Positions 46,434 through 58,766 are shown, counted from the stretch's first letter. The stretch is DNA of 64,000 nucleotides from Bryum argenteum (GCA_037043015.1 CM073323.1:8122001-8186000), one strand, 5' to 3'. A program made the numbers and translations. Notes: generated from the letters alone by a model not told the origin.

Positions 46434-46711
46434 GGGAGTGTCTAAATATCCTCTACGAGCGTGGCTTGGATGCCAGGCTCGGGTGGGGGTGGGGAGGGTG
46501 GGGTAAAATCTGCCCCTATTTTTTAATTTGTCTAGGCCCCATTTGAACACATGGGGGGCTTCCAAGGGTAATTCGGGGCCCCAGGCCCCAAATTTTGCAA
46601 AAAAAAATTCAAAAAATGGCCCCAAATGGGGGAAACGGGAAGGGCCAGAAAATTGATCCCCACCGAGCCTGGCATCCGAGCCACGCTCGTAGGGGAGAAA
46701 TAAAGAGACCC
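46434..46711. mobile_element. Mutator-like MITE, copy B
   Basis: A 278 bp insert flanked by the 9 bp duplication CTATATCGG (46425-46433 and 46712-46720). Internal to short variable ends lies a strong inverted repeat, CTACGAGCGTGGCT(T/C)GGATG then CCAGGCTCGG. The interior shares with 18166-18487 the TGCCCCTA-TTTTTTAAT tract, GGGG/CCCC hairpin words and an AAACGGGAA-TTGATCC stretch. Confidence 0.8.
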
Positions 46712-46720
46712 CTATATCGG

Positions 46721-48468
46721 TAGCCTCTGAAGGATCTTTAACTTTTATTTTTGGACTCTGAAAAGTATATAAAACAGAGTACAGTAACCCCTATTTTATG
46801 CAGGAAGACCTTTCCGTGTCTAAAACTTATGAGTGGAGTGGAAGTGTGTTGGGGGTTGATTTCCATCCAAGATATCATAGCCTCTCCAAAACATGATAAA
46901 TATTATTTTTCAAACATAGATTTCATCACCGTGTTTTTAGAGTTTATTATTTTTTAGTTTTAAACTTACATTTTAAAAAAAAATATAGAGTTAAGAAACA
47001 TATTAATTTTTTAAAAATTATGAAATTTAAGTCACATGTATTTTGGATTTGGTTTGCTATTTATCAATTGATTTTATTTACTTATAAATTATTATTATTA
47101 TTATTTGAGATATTGAATTATTTACTACCGACATTTGACATTTTGTTAAGGACATAGCCACTCATACTCGCAATTAAGGTCTTGAATAAGTGCGATTTAG
47201 TGTGAATTTTCAAGTTTGGAGCCCTCGAAAGATTTGTAATCTCACCCATCCACGCCATGCACAAGTTCCTCTCATATGTTCCCTACCGAGGTACATGCGT
47301 TCCCTTTTGTCTCCCCAAAGTGTTGTTGCTTCCTACCACTCCGTCCGCTTGGTTGTTGTCTCATGTAGCTTTCTCCCGACGTTGTTTAGTGACTTTGTAA
47401 AAAGCCGAGCAAGAAGCTTGTGGAGATGTATTCTGTGCACGCTAGGAGAGTAGGCACGTAGTCGATTGTGAGCGTGACATGAAGGTGAATAGCGTTCCAT
47501 GCTTGGACAATGGCCCTCATCCCTCTAGGCAAACCTGCACTAGTTGCACTTTCTAGTGTTAATCATGCTCTTGAGAACAGACCAGACTTGACGTTTTGTC
47601 GTCAGGTTGGTGTGAGAGTTCATGAACTCGGAGAATCAAACGATATTTCAGTGGAATAATTTTTGAAAGGAAATTTAGCTGTTACGCAAATGGCACTTGC
47701 GCGCTAAATCGAGACGCGGAGGTCGGCAGCGCACGAAATGAGAATCCACTCGCATGTGACAAAGTGACGGTGATCAAATGTACGCAGTCTGATCATTTCA
47801 CTTGCAGTTGAAAATAGGCATGGCTATGAAAAGGCAGAGGAATAAAGGCTTGCCACGCGACGAGCGTCAGCGTGTTGAGCGCTCCGGCACAAGAGCGTCG
47901 CCGCTCCACTTCCCAGCCAGATCGACACCTCTCAAACTGACGTACTCTGTCCGGATTGTACTCACAGATCTCCCGCGGCCCCAAAGCTTTCAAACCCACC
48001 CCCGCCCTCTAGCTTCAAAATCCTCGCACGATCGACCCACTAGCTCGCCCGCGGTAGCATCCGACACTAGTAGCCAGGGAACTGTTGGATCGTCGATGCA
48101 TGTACAGGAGCTTGAATGCGGCAACATCGAGTTGATCAGGTGGTTCAGCATTCGTTGCGTCCATGAGGTGGTCGCATGTGTCAATGTTCTGTTAGAGATT
48201 GGATCTCTGTTGTGATATAAGACTTGTCTCTGTTTTGGCGCACACCACTCCGGCGATGTTGAATGAGACGCAATCAATGTGAAACCACCCGGGTCATGCA
48301 CGGGTGCTCATCAATGCGCGTACTATAACCCCCGGTCGTCAATAAACAATGCGGTGGATTGCGACTTTCTCAGATTTGAGTAGGGGAGAGGTTTTGGGTG
48401 CGAGGGTCGCCTTTATGGTCGGGTGGTGCTGCTGAATTTTGGGCTGGGGCGATGATTGAGTAGTAGCA
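46721..48468. other. Intergenic DNA and upstream region of the 48.5 kb gene
   Basis: AT-rich to about 47150, then mixed. An open frame at 47802-48215 has no recognisable features. The stretch from 48230 to 48468 is presumably promoter/5' UTR. Confidence 0.4.
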
Positions 48469-49978
48469 ATGAAGAAGTATGCGAGGTTGCGGCAGGAATG
48501 TTCGGAGTTCGACAACGTTCTATACAATGCGAGTCCTGAGAGAGCCTCCTTCAGTTCTTGCGGACAGGAGTTTTACAGCACGCAATCTTCTCGGGGACCG
48601 GGTGTTCGATCGGGGTCTGATGGATCTTCAGAACGCGACTCCCCACCTGCGCTTCGCCTCGCGCGACCCCAAGAACCACCACCACCACCTCCTGGCCCTT
48701 CTCATACCGATCTCGCCGCTGCGCTCCAGAAGCTCGCTTCGTATCGTGAAGGAAGCTCAAGACGGCACACCAGCGCGCCGTGGCCACAAGGGAATAGTGA
48801 GGAGCAGCTGCGCTCTGCAAGTGGCCGGTGGCCCGTTGAGCCCGATCCCCTTGACACTTCAGGTCGGTCCTGCGCACCTTTTACGAGAATCTGCAATCTA
48901 ATGAAAGAATCTCATCATCTTTTCTACAGATACAGACGCTAGATTCCAATGTTTCCATTTTACTGATTGCTTTGTTCCAATTTTTACGCCTTCCTCGAGG
49001 CTTAGATATCACAATGTATGGGAAGCTGCATTTGGGCATGATTTCAGCTTGTTTACCACTTTGGCATGATATCAATTTGTTTACCATTGTAGCTTGTTTT
49101 CAGTTTGTTTACCATTTTGGCAATTGCGTTTGGCAGGAAGTGGGCGATGGCAGGCAGCGGAGACGGCGTCGCTAAGCGGGCGGTGGGGGTCGGTGAGTAC
49201 AACGGAGCACTGGGACGATGCGCAGCTCTCGTTCCGCGACTCGCTCTCGCTCTCCCGATCCGGGAGATTACTGGAAGAAGGGGAGCCCTGGACCGCCACC
49301 CCGGCAGTAGCTCCAATCACCCAGCCTTATGAAGCTTCAGGAAGGAAGCTCGATCCCCGTGACCGCGATCAGCTCGGAGCCTCGGTGCAACGCAACATAT
49401 CGATGCGGGAGACTCAAGGATGGTTAGCAGCCGTGAAGCGGCCAGTACCACGCAAGCATCCGAATCCATGGGAGGATCCCAACGAGTTCAACTGGCGAGC
49501 TGCAACGACCACGAATGCATCATCGTCGCAACGCAAGGAGCGGCCCGCGACGGTCTCGCAGTCGATGCGGTACGATCGTCTCAAATCCTCGGCGTTTGAT
49601 GACGATGGTCCGGGGTGGCATGGTTCCCACCATTCCAGCCACGCCATGATGCAGAAAGCGGCGTCGATGCGGGAAGGTGGTGCGCACTCGGACGCGATCA
49701 TGGCCATGGCGAGGGCGTACAGCGAGAAGCACGGCATTCCGCACAACCAGGCCATCTTGGAGTGCGTCTCGTGTGGGCGCGGGCTGGGCATCATCGTGCA
49801 AGGCAATCCCGGAAATGATACCAGCTTCTGTCACTCCTGTCGCCCGCACGCCGTCGGTGGGTGGACGTATCACACCAAGGCAGCAGCGCCAGAAAACAAG
49901 TCGAAGCGGAAAGGCATGATGCATTACTGTAAAAAAATCCTCCGCATGGGAAAGAAACCAAACAAACTGAAAAGCTAG
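48469..49978 (+). CDS. Unknown protein with C-terminal CxxC pair
   Basis: Two exons: 48469-48862 and 49137-49978, joined in phase by a GTCGGT donor and a TTTGGCAG acceptor (411 residues). The N-terminus MKKYARLRQECSEFDNVLYN is followed by a Pro-rich tract (PPPPPP), DLAAALQKLASYREG, a Ser/Arg-rich middle with short motifs (RNISMRETQGWL, PVPRKHPNPWEDP) and AMARAYSEKHGIPHNQA. The C-terminus has CVSCGRGLGIIV and, 22 residues after the first Cys pair, FCHSCRPH, a zinc-ribbon-like arrangement, and ends in a basic tail. The two-exon structure, long open frame and basic end suggest a real nuclear or nucleic-acid-associated protein. No family was recognised. Confidence 0.75.
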
Positions 49979-50305
49979 AGAAGACATTCACAGACCCAGT
50001 AGGAAAAACTCAAATTTGTAGCAGACAGTCAAATTTCGCGCATCTGTTGCTCATCTCAATTTTGCAGAAATAGAAACAAAACGCGATGCGTAAGTTACAG
50101 TCGGTGTACTCTGCTTGTCGCCAAATGGCACTCCGTGTGATGCGATGAATGAAAACCGTCGATTCGTTGGTCAAGGGTGAGGTCATTGCGGTCCACTTTT
50201 TGATCTGTATCACCACACAAATCCCACGAAAGCTGGTGGCGAGGATTCGAGTGACGAGCATTGTATAACGATTGTTTGCTGGAGAGGGGTGGGTGGTTTG
50301 TGAAC

Positions 50306-51710
50306 ATGGGGAGTTTGCGTGCGTCAATTGCGTTCCCGTTGGTCTCGGCGCCGCGCGTCAGCGTTCCGCGGAGGGAGAATCTGTCCGTCGTCGTGCCGCA
50401 AGCAGGCGAAAATGGTCCGGTGCCCACTTCATGCTTTTGAATCCGTCGTTTTGAGTCCGTCGGTGCCCAATTTGCACGAATTATAAACCGTCGGTGCCCA
50501 ATCTGAACTCTTTTGAATCCATCTTTCGTTAGGGTTTCTGGATTGGTTTCCGATCGATTCTGATTGCGAGAGTCTCGTGTTTTGTGGACAGGTGGGTTTG
50601 TGACGCAGAAGCGAGGGCCCTTGATCGCTGACATTCCATTGGAGTACATTCGGCGACCGCTGCTTCGAACGCGCAACAATGATCCGGAGAAAGTGAAGCA
50701 ACTCATGGAGAGCATCGCCGAGATTGGCCTTCAGGAGCCCGTGAGCATCTTCTCTCCTCCTCTTTTGTGTATTGCCTTTCTTTGTGCTTTCATTTGTAAC
50801 CATACACTAGGGTCACTCAAGTGAGAGGTATATTGTAGCTCCCAACTTCAGATTCAATAATATAAAAAAAACTCTAAACCTATTGAGGTTGGCAAGAAAA
50901 CAATGTTTGTTCTGCCAGGCGGTCATCACACTAGTGGTGTGACTACTAACCCCTCCTTAGCTCAATACTATGTTTAGGTTTAGTATACCCATGGTATACA
51001 TGTAAAAGTCCATTTTTAGGTACACCTATCGCTCTAACTTTCAAAATTCAAAATGGATCCAACATCTATGATTCCAAGTGGTCCAAGCTCTTACATACTA
51101 TGCAAGTTTTTCTAAAACTTATCTTCTTGGTCCCTCTCTAATGAGCTTGCTAATTTTAAGTTTGTGCAATTTTTTATCACGCTACCTTAACTTCTTCTAG
51201 AACTTTGCGTTTATCATAATAGTAGTGGAGGAATTATTATCAATAAGAGGAGTAATTATCAAAAGTAGAAGAATACCTCAATGGAGTTATGTGCAATTTC
51301 TAAGAAATTATAGAAGTAATGTCAGTGTGTCATGGTTAATGTATGATGGTCAAATTGTTTCATTTGTCGAGTCTATTGACTTGTGGTCAATTTTGATATT
51401 CAGTAGGAAAAAGGAGGTATTAGAATGTATTGCATGAACCTCTTAGCACCACCTATGTAGTGAATGTTATGTTTGTGTTATTTTTTCTCACACCAAAAAA
51501 TTTCCATGATTGCTCAATTCTTTTGCTTTTTCTGTAAATAACTATTTGTGCAGCTTTTACACTTCAAGGATTTTTCAAGTTAGTGAGTTTTGATTTATAC
51601 ATTCTAATAAGTTTGTGGGAGTCGTGCTAGATTGATGTGTTGGAGGTGGAGGGTGAGTATTATGGTAAGTGTTCTCTCATCGTGATGTTACTTGTCAATC
51701 AATATTTATA

Positions 51711-51757
<47 letters not shown>

Positions 51758-52443
51758 TTATTATTGTAGTTATTGAATTGCTTATAATAAGGATAATAGG
51801 GTACATCAAATTAGGAAATAGGAAACATGGAAAACATACAAGTAAATGAGAGGTGACAATGCTCTTAATTCCTAAGTTGAGGGTTGTACCTTATTACCAG
51901 AAGTTGTTGTATGTCCTACATACTTGTGCATTTTAGACTAGTGAAAAATGTGGATGTTTCAATCGGCTTATCGGCATTTTGTGATGTTGCTAGTTGACTT
52001 TATAGGTGGTATTATGAACCATATGAAAATAATTTCTTTAATAAGGAGCAGAAATTTTCTTTAGTGTGGTTGTTACATATAGACAACAAGAGTATATTGG
52101 CATACAATTTCTGAAGCAACTAATATGTGTGAAGAACATCAATTGTATGTACTAATACTTGTCTTGTCTTGTATTATAGGATTTTCCGGATGTCATAGAT
52201 ACGAAGCACACCAAAAACTTGGTTTACCAACAATCAAGTGCAAAATTCGGCGAGGAACTCGTGAAACCTTGAGGTGCTTATATTCCCTCTTTAAACTTAG
52301 TGTTTTGTACAGAGCATGAATGAGTATACCCTTATCTACAGTGTTTGCCAATGTAAACAATGTGCATTTTCATAAGTTTTGAAGTTTATTTTACTATAAA
52401 CATGTTTGCTTCTTTGATATTTTACAGGCACCATCTCCGATGA
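50306..52443 (+). CDS. SRX: Sulfiredoxin, probably plastid-targeted
   Basis: Five exons in phase: 50306-50414, 50592-50740, 51631-51664, 52180-52273 and 52428-52443 (133 residues, the usual plant length). The first ~37 residues (MGSLRASIAFPLVSAPRV...) are Ser/Arg/Val-rich and acid-free, like a plastid transit peptide. The mature part has IPLEYIRRPLLRTRN, KVKQLMESIAEIGLQEP, IDVLEVEGEYYG, the catalytic FSGCHR with its single active Cys, then YEAHQKLGLPTIKCKI and the family's C-terminal RHHLR. It reduces cysteine sulfinic acid in over-oxidised 2-Cys peroxiredoxins using ATP, restoring their peroxidase activity. Introns 2 and 3 are AT-rich; intron 3 carries an ATT microsatellite. The 34 bp third exon is notably small. 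Confidence 0.95.
51713..51768. repeat. ATT microsatellite in sulfiredoxin intron 3
   Basis: About 15 uninterrupted ATT units followed by imperfect ones. Confidence 0.95.
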
Positions 52444-53134
52444 TTTCAACATGTTGATAACTTGGATATGCTCTATAAAGGGGTTTAGTAAGAATTCATG
52501 TTGAAATTTGAGTAGCACTATTATGTAGCATTAAGAGGATACATAAACTGTCAACCACATTCAAATGGTTGTACTCTCATATATATATAGCATATGTTTT
52601 ACTACATATCTTGGTTGCTATTGTTTATGTTTTTGTGAGGCAATGATTGTTGTGTTGTCCTTTGATGAACGTGTATTTTGGAAACAAAATGGTACATAAT
52701 AAATGTTACTTTTTGCAAACATAGTTTGCAACCTCTCATAAAGGTTTGAAGTATTTCACTCTTGGTAAAAAAATTGAAGTGAGTATTATGATCGCGCCAC
52801 GTCACTCATGGCCATGTATCAACCTTCTACAAATATCCTTGACTTAGCAATTAAGTATCTGTCTACTTCTGTGACATAATATTGTTCGGCGATCCTTCCT
52901 ACCTACCTACGTATCTACCCACCTACGTACCCACCCACCTACGTACCTACCCACTTACGTACCCACCCACCTACGTACCTACCCACCTACATACCTATCC
53001 ACCTACGCACCTACCCACCTATGTACCTACCCACCTACGTACCTACCAACCTATGTACCTACCCACCTATGTACCAATCTACCAACATACAAACCTACCT
53101 ACCTTATATGCTTTCTGGATTATGTATAATTTTT

Positions 53135-53182
<48 letters not shown>

Positions 53183-54619
53183 GGACACACGTAGAAATAA
53201 TAAACATAATACTATTCCAGAAAATGATAGACACGAGATACTTTTTTAGCTTTGCCGTCGAGACGACGAGAACCTTACTGGACGGCAGAATTGGGTCCCT
53301 CGTCTGGCAATCCTTCCTACGGTCCTACCCACCATTGTACCAACCTATCAACCTACAAACTTATCAACCTACCTACCTTCTTTTGTGTTTTTTGAATTAT
53401 CTATAAAATTAAAATTTAAAAAAAAATAAAAAATAAAAAATACGGACATATAGGAAATGGTAGACACGGATACTTCTTTAAATTACCATATAAAGAGCTC
53501 TTTGTCAAGACGACGTAGACCTTACGAGGAAGCACGACCTATATCAGAATTGCACGCATTCATGACATTGAAGAGAGTTGATCTCAGAATCAGTCTTTTC
53601 AATCTACGAATCTATCGTCACACAAATATTGACCTGTTATTGTCCGTCGGAACGACGAGTACTACGCTAGTTGAATATAATAATAAATCCTTTGCTCCCC
53701 ACAAACCTTATCTGGAGCCTCTTAAACTACCTTTTTCTTCCCACATAATTTGTTATTTACTCTCACCCTTGGGCGAGAACAAATTACATTTTGAGACGGC
53801 AAAGTACCCCTTCACCTGGATTTTGAGGGAAATAAAACTCTCCCGTAATATGATGAGGTCACTACCATAGAACCTGCCCCAACCTAGCCGGCACAAAAGA
53901 CGGTTCTAGTGTGACGTGGATGCAAAGTATAACTTGGTAAACCAAAAAACTTTTTAGATGCAACAGGGTAGAACCAATAGACTTTGTAGTTCCAGCCATA
54001 TCCGTAGTTGACCTTTTGTACCACCGAGCTTCTAGGCACTAGAAAAGTAGAAAAATACACCGGTTAGAGGAGGGGGGTGTTGCCCGAAGAGTGCAATTGC
54101 TTTGTACCCCAAGGTTGGCGCAAAGAGTGTTGCTGCCCGACAGAAGTGCGGTTCGGGGCAATATAACATATAGATTAAGGATACCCTAACCAAAAAGTTT
54201 TGGCACGCTAAAGTGCAACTTAACCTTCCAAGTATTACACACCTTGAGCTCAATTGATGTTAGAGAGGAGCGTTCTAGCAATATATAATTTAATAACATT
54301 TGCTCTAGTAATCATGAAACGAGTGAAATACCATGATGTGATCAAAGGTTTCAGTACATTATAGCTCGGCTATCAAAGAGTTCAATTTTGTATTTTTTTG
54401 TTTAAAACCAATCAAACACATTTTGGACAAAATAAAAAGGACATATCGATTAAACATTTTGGGAGAAAATGAGTAAATACAAAGATGTCATTCTACACTA
54501 AAGCCAATTGTTTTCTTTAGGGGAATAAATTTTTCTTAGAAGTCGTCTTATCTGAAGCCATTATTTACTGGAAGTCTGACTATTGGTAGTTAGAATATGA
54601 CCATTGGTAGCCATATTGA
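52444..54619. other. Repeat-rich intergenic DNA downstream of sulfiredoxin
   Basis: Contains the duplicated CCTACC array unit at 52885-53470. After about 53880 no features were recognised. An open frame at 53457-53870 overlaps repeat-derived sequence (CCATATAAAGAGC). Confidence 0.45.
52885..53470. repeat. Duplicated unit: CCTACC array, A tract, CGGACA
   Basis: Unit 1 runs GCGATCCTTCCTACC, a 4-12 bp (CCTACGTAC/CCCA) array to about 53105, TTCTGGATTATGTATAATTT, a 46-base A run (53136-53181), then CGGACACAC and GATAGACACGAGATAC. Unit 2 repeats the same order (GGCAATCCTTCCTAC, CCAACCTA array, TTTGAATTATCTATAAAATT, A-rich tract, CGGACATAT, GGTAGACACGGATAC) from about 53308 to 53470, with a shorter array. 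Confidence 0.8.
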
Positions 54620-54979
54620 TTAACCCCTAAAGGAGAGTGGCATCAAAATTGCCAAAAACCCTCAAAATTGCCCTTTTTTGATGCAACATGCAAATTTTCA
54701 ATCTTTGACAAAATTTGAAGTTTGTAACCTCAGGATCTTGTAGCTAACTTGTATATACACATGCATATTGAATCTTAGTTTAAGGCTGCTCCTCGTTTGT
54801 AGATATCCCTTAAAGTATGAGGAATTTTGAAGCATAAAATAACTCTTTGAAATTGTATGGGAATACTCTACAATCCTCAAATAGTTCCAACTTCATAATG
54901 TTTATATTTAGTAAGTGCAAGGCCGACCAAATTAGAGTCCAAACGGCCCGTTTGGGCTTCACCTTCCATTAGGGGTTAA
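54620..54979. mobile_element. TTAA-flanked element, third family
   Basis: Left TTAACCCCTAAAGGAGAGTG and right (complement) TTAACCCCTAATGGAAGGTG; 360 bp including TTAA on both ends. Non-coding, AT-rich. The flanks outside TTAA differ. Confidence 0.7.
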
Positions 54980-56162
54980 GATAATGGCTACTTGAAATCT
55001 TGTGAATATGAAAAGTTAATTTATTTATCTAATATGTTATATTTAGGAACATTTAGTTGTATCCATGTAATATGCTTATAATGTTTTTTAACATGTCAAT
55101 GAGCTTCTCCGGTAAATTCAACACTTTCTAATTTTATTTGTGTATTTGATGTTAATGACAATTAATTTTATGATACTTTGACTTTCGATGCCTAGTAATT
55201 TTTAAGTAAATTTGACTTAAGTTTATTAACTATCTTAGGATAAATCAACTAAATTTTAGAATAGTGAAGATAATGAGGACGCAACTTGGTACGAGTCTCA
55301 TGGGTAGGATGTGCCTTGAAAGTCGGTTACTTGTTTAGCCTCGAAGGTAAGATTTATTGTGTACCATATAAGTTGGAGTTTACTAAGCTCTTCTGAAACA
55401 AGTGAAGAAGTTGTGGGTGTTTTGAGGAAGATAGTCAATAGATTTGAGTTTTCAAGGCACACGTGGTATGAACAGCTTTTCTTCGATACTAAGAGTAAAG
55501 TCATTTTTTTTACTAATTAGAAGAATTAGGTTGCTTTTCAGAAAAATTTATTGTCTAGGGAAATCGTAGTAGGAACACATCTTATTGTTGTTGTTTTAGA
55601 GGCCTAAGGTCATTGCAGTAAATAGAAATGTGTGCATGTACCGGGAAAATGCAGAATGAGGTTTGCATCTAGAATACTTTTTCATTTGAAGTATTTGTAT
55701 ATTTATACATTTCATTACTTAGGGTTATGGAGAATAAAACTAAAAGCACTAAAATCATCAAAAAATAGTTGTTTTTACAGTAAGCCTACAAATTCTATAG
55801 ATGTTTTGTATAATATGGATTTTATGTGTTAATTGCATCTATATAGATATTTGTACCTAAAATGATTAGAATCTAGAGTTTTCAATAAGTACATTATTTC
55901 TTCTTTGTTCTTGGCATCCTCTTTTTTGTAGGTGTAGATTAGTTTCTTCACTTTATTTTGGTAAAAAGGAAACAATGAGGTTATGCTTTTAGACTATGCA
56001 ATATTTAAACTAATGATGCCTATAAGTTTGTTTGTATGTAGGTAATTTTACAAGATCTATAGGTTTATAGGTCTTTCATGTATTGGTTCAAAACATTGTC
56101 AACAAGTCTATCTTATCCTTGACAGTTGCTTTATTATTGTTTACAGGAAAGTCTCAAACATC
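54980..56162. other. AT-rich DNA upstream of gene relic
   Basis: No features recognised. A TTGTTTACAG acceptor-like sequence ends at about 56149, just before the relic's ATG. Confidence 0.4.
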
Positions 56163-56974
56163 ATGGCTCCTAATTCCAAGTATGCACGGCCTCATCTTGA
56201 AGTACACATTCCGGATGACCTCAAAGATGTAGAAAGAAAGTGCCATGATGAGGATTGTGCTTCATACGAAGTTGAGCGAAATACTTTAACACAAGGAAAA
56301 GTAACAATTATAAACAACCTCGCTTCCTATGCCATGGTTGTGGACAAAAATTTACGCTCAAAGGCAAACGTAGAGGACCATATAAGAAGAATAATGCTAT
56401 TGAAGGACCTCCCGATTTGGAAGCTGAAGATAGAGAACGCAAAAGAAAATCAAGTCGTGGTCTCCGTGAGAATTTGCCTAGCGCGAAATGTCAAGAGACC
56501 AAAAGAAGCTTCAAAGATAAAGGTAAACAACCCATGGATGATAGACAGGTAGACATGAGAGGAGGTGACGAATCTAGCAGACAATCAATATCTGAGAAGA
56601 ATCTCATCAACTTGAAGACTAAGCAATATTTGTTGAAGGCTTTATCTGCAATTGGAGATTTTCATGTTAAAATAGGCGTATACAATCAAAATCAAAAGCT
56701 GAGAGATACAAAACCTTCAAACAAGGTTGTAAAAAAATTACTTAGACAAATGAAAGACATGTGGAGTGCTCTTGGTGAAGAGGTGGTGAGCTCCGACAAA
56801 TACCATCAAATGATCTCCAAACAAGATGCAATTGCGAAGATTTCAAAGGACATTGAAGCAATGTTGGATGAGGTTGAGAAGACAAATATAGGCAGTGTTC
56901 CTCATTTGGTTTTGGAGGCTAGATTAGAGGAAGCAAGGCATGCTGCGGGTCTAGTATTTGATCTAGTGGATTAA
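56163..56974 (+). pseudogene. Frameshifted member of an unknown multicopy family
   Basis: The frame starting MAPNSKYARPHLEVHIP at 56163 continues through KANVEDHIRRIMLL, then near 56400-56417 the protein-like sequence moves one frame (EAEDRERKRKSSRGLRE, KDKGKQPMDDRQ) and stays open to TAA at 56972. The C-terminal half is helical and charged: LLKALSAIGDFHVKIG, LLRQMKDMWSALGEE, AIAKISKDIEAMLDEVE. A shorter decayed relative lies at 42895-43195. The repeated occurrence and decay suggest a transposon-borne or dispersed gene family. No domain was recognised. Confidence 0.6.
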
Positions 56975-57027
56975 GGAAATGTCCATGCTCATTATTAAAA
57001 AAAAAGCAATCTTCCTTTCTTTGTAGT

Positions 57028-57131
57028 GTAAGGATTTGGTGAATCTAGTTAGGATTTGGTGAGTCTAGCTAGGATTTGGTGAGTCTAGTTATGATTTGGT
57101 GAGTCTAGTTAGGATTTAGTGAGTCTAGTTC
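57028..57131. repeat. ~21 bp tandem repeat
   Basis: Five units of AGGATTTGGTGAGTCTAGTT with small variations. Confidence 0.92.
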
Positions 57132-57177
57132 CATAGACATCTTAGAGAACTTCATTTGATTTTGTATATTAAACTTT

Positions 57178-57724
57178 TGGGAATTTTTGGCCCTCATTGT
57201 TAGAAATTACCAAAATGGCCCTCATTGTTAGAAATTACCAAAATGGCCCTCATTGTTAAGATTTACCAAAATGGCCCTCATTCTTCATGAAGCTCATTCC
57301 TGTCTCTTTCGCATTCGCAAGCACAACATTAAATTTGCAAGATAAGACATTTACATTCACAAGCACTACAAGAACTACATGAAGAGAAGCATCTTCTAAT
57401 TCAACATGGTCACTTCACGGTAGATACTTCATAATGTGTTTCGTGAACACTAAATCAAAACAACTTTCTTAAGAGTGGCTAAGCACATGTGTCGTAGATG
57501 TTTTCTTCCCTACTCTTCAGTGCTTCGTCAAACAAAAAAATTTGATCTTGAGGTGTTATCTTCATGCTTGAAAATGCAAATGTAAATTAAATGTTGTGCT
57601 TGCAAATGCAAATGTGGATTCTCAAGATATAGTGCGAAGAGACAATATTAAACAATCCCCATGAAGAGTGAGGGCCATTTTGGTAGATATGCGATCTTTG
57701 AGGGCCAATTTCATAACTTTCCCT
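57178..57724. mobile_element. Foldback-type element with GGCCCTCA repeats
   Basis: The left part has four tandem 34 bp units ending ACCAAAATGGCCCTCATTGT. The right part holds the complement (AGTGAGGGCCATTTTGGTAGA, then GAGGGCCAATTT), and the outer ends read GGGAATTTT...AAAGTTTCCC-like in inverted orientation. Inner arms (GCAAGCACAACATTAAATTTG and its complement near 57585-57605) are also inverted. The target duplication is unclear, so the ends are approximate. Confidence 0.6.
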
Positions 57725-58315
57725 AAATTTTATTGGTTCTCAAATACATTTAACAGAAGAATCTTCTATGGGTAGTTTGGAGGCTATATTAGGGACCAAT
57801 CAAATTTCAATATTGGTATGAGATGGGGTGGGTTGGTGAGCAACAATTCATATGTACAACATAAATTTTTTATACAGAGGGCAAGAGGGTGTGACGGTCA
57901 CACGTGGTTTTTTAAGTTAACGTACAAGATTTTGAGTGATAAAAGGTTATACTATCTATAGTGATGTTTCATATAAGGAATAAAAAATAGAATGGCACGA
58001 ATGGATAGTCGCCTTTCTTAAGTTTATATTAGAGTAGAAGTCAAATAAGAGATTCCTCGAAGCAACCTCTTTTTGAAAACTTGACCAATCATTATCAAGT
58101 CTTCCATTTTTATTAATAGTGATCTCTTTTTGAGTACCACTATCCATTGCAAATCCCACAAACAGTCTTATTGTGCAACATGTTTGCAAAAAAAGACTGC
58201 TTTACAGCTTCGTAAAAAGTTGTATCAAATTTTTATGTTCTCCATCAATTGTAATCCTTGCTCAGAGTCACTTGCAATTTTATTAAGATATCTTGTTTTT
58301 CATCAACTCTTTGAC

Positions 58316-58433
58316 ATACAAAGGGAGGTTGAAACCATGACATACAAAGCGAGGTTGAAACCATGGCATACAAAGCGAGGTTGAAACCATGGCATACAAA
58401 GCGAGGTTGAAACCATGACATACAAAGCGAGGT
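58316..58433. repeat. ~26 bp tandem repeat
   Basis: Four to five units of TTGAAACCATGGCATACAAAG followed by CGAGG, with G/A variation. Open frames on the minus strand over it (FVCHGFNLALY-type repeats) are artefacts of the repeat. Confidence 0.92.
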
Positions 58434-58766
58434 TGTTTGAATTCCACATGTTTTTGGTTGTTGAAATACAACAACTCAACTTGGTTCCAACGACACCTCG
58501 AGAATCACACTCACAGGTTCCAATTTTAGATTGTAAATGTAAAACACTTTTACAACATGCTGCAATTGCAACAACACCGCCTGAGAGAACCAGTAGTTCT
58601 CCATCTCCCAATGTATACTAACCACATATTCTTGTCATGCACATGTGGTCGACGTAATATTCCAACAAGATAATGTACATCTCATATCCATCACATTATT
58701 CATCAGTGGAGCTTTCTCCTTGATTCTTAAGAATTAAAAGCTTTGGCAGTAGATGAAGAGGTGTGG

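Noticed and set aside
49414-49987. Long minus-strand frames at 49414-49806 and 49520-49987
   Set aside because: Antisense shadows of the GC-rich exon 2 of the 48.5 kb gene.
52882-53406. 174-codon Tyr/Pro/Thr-repeat frame followed by poly-Lys
   Set aside because: Translation of the CCTACC array and the A run.
58283-58611. Minus-strand frames with FVCHGFNLALY repeats
   Set aside because: Translation of the 26 bp tandem repeat.
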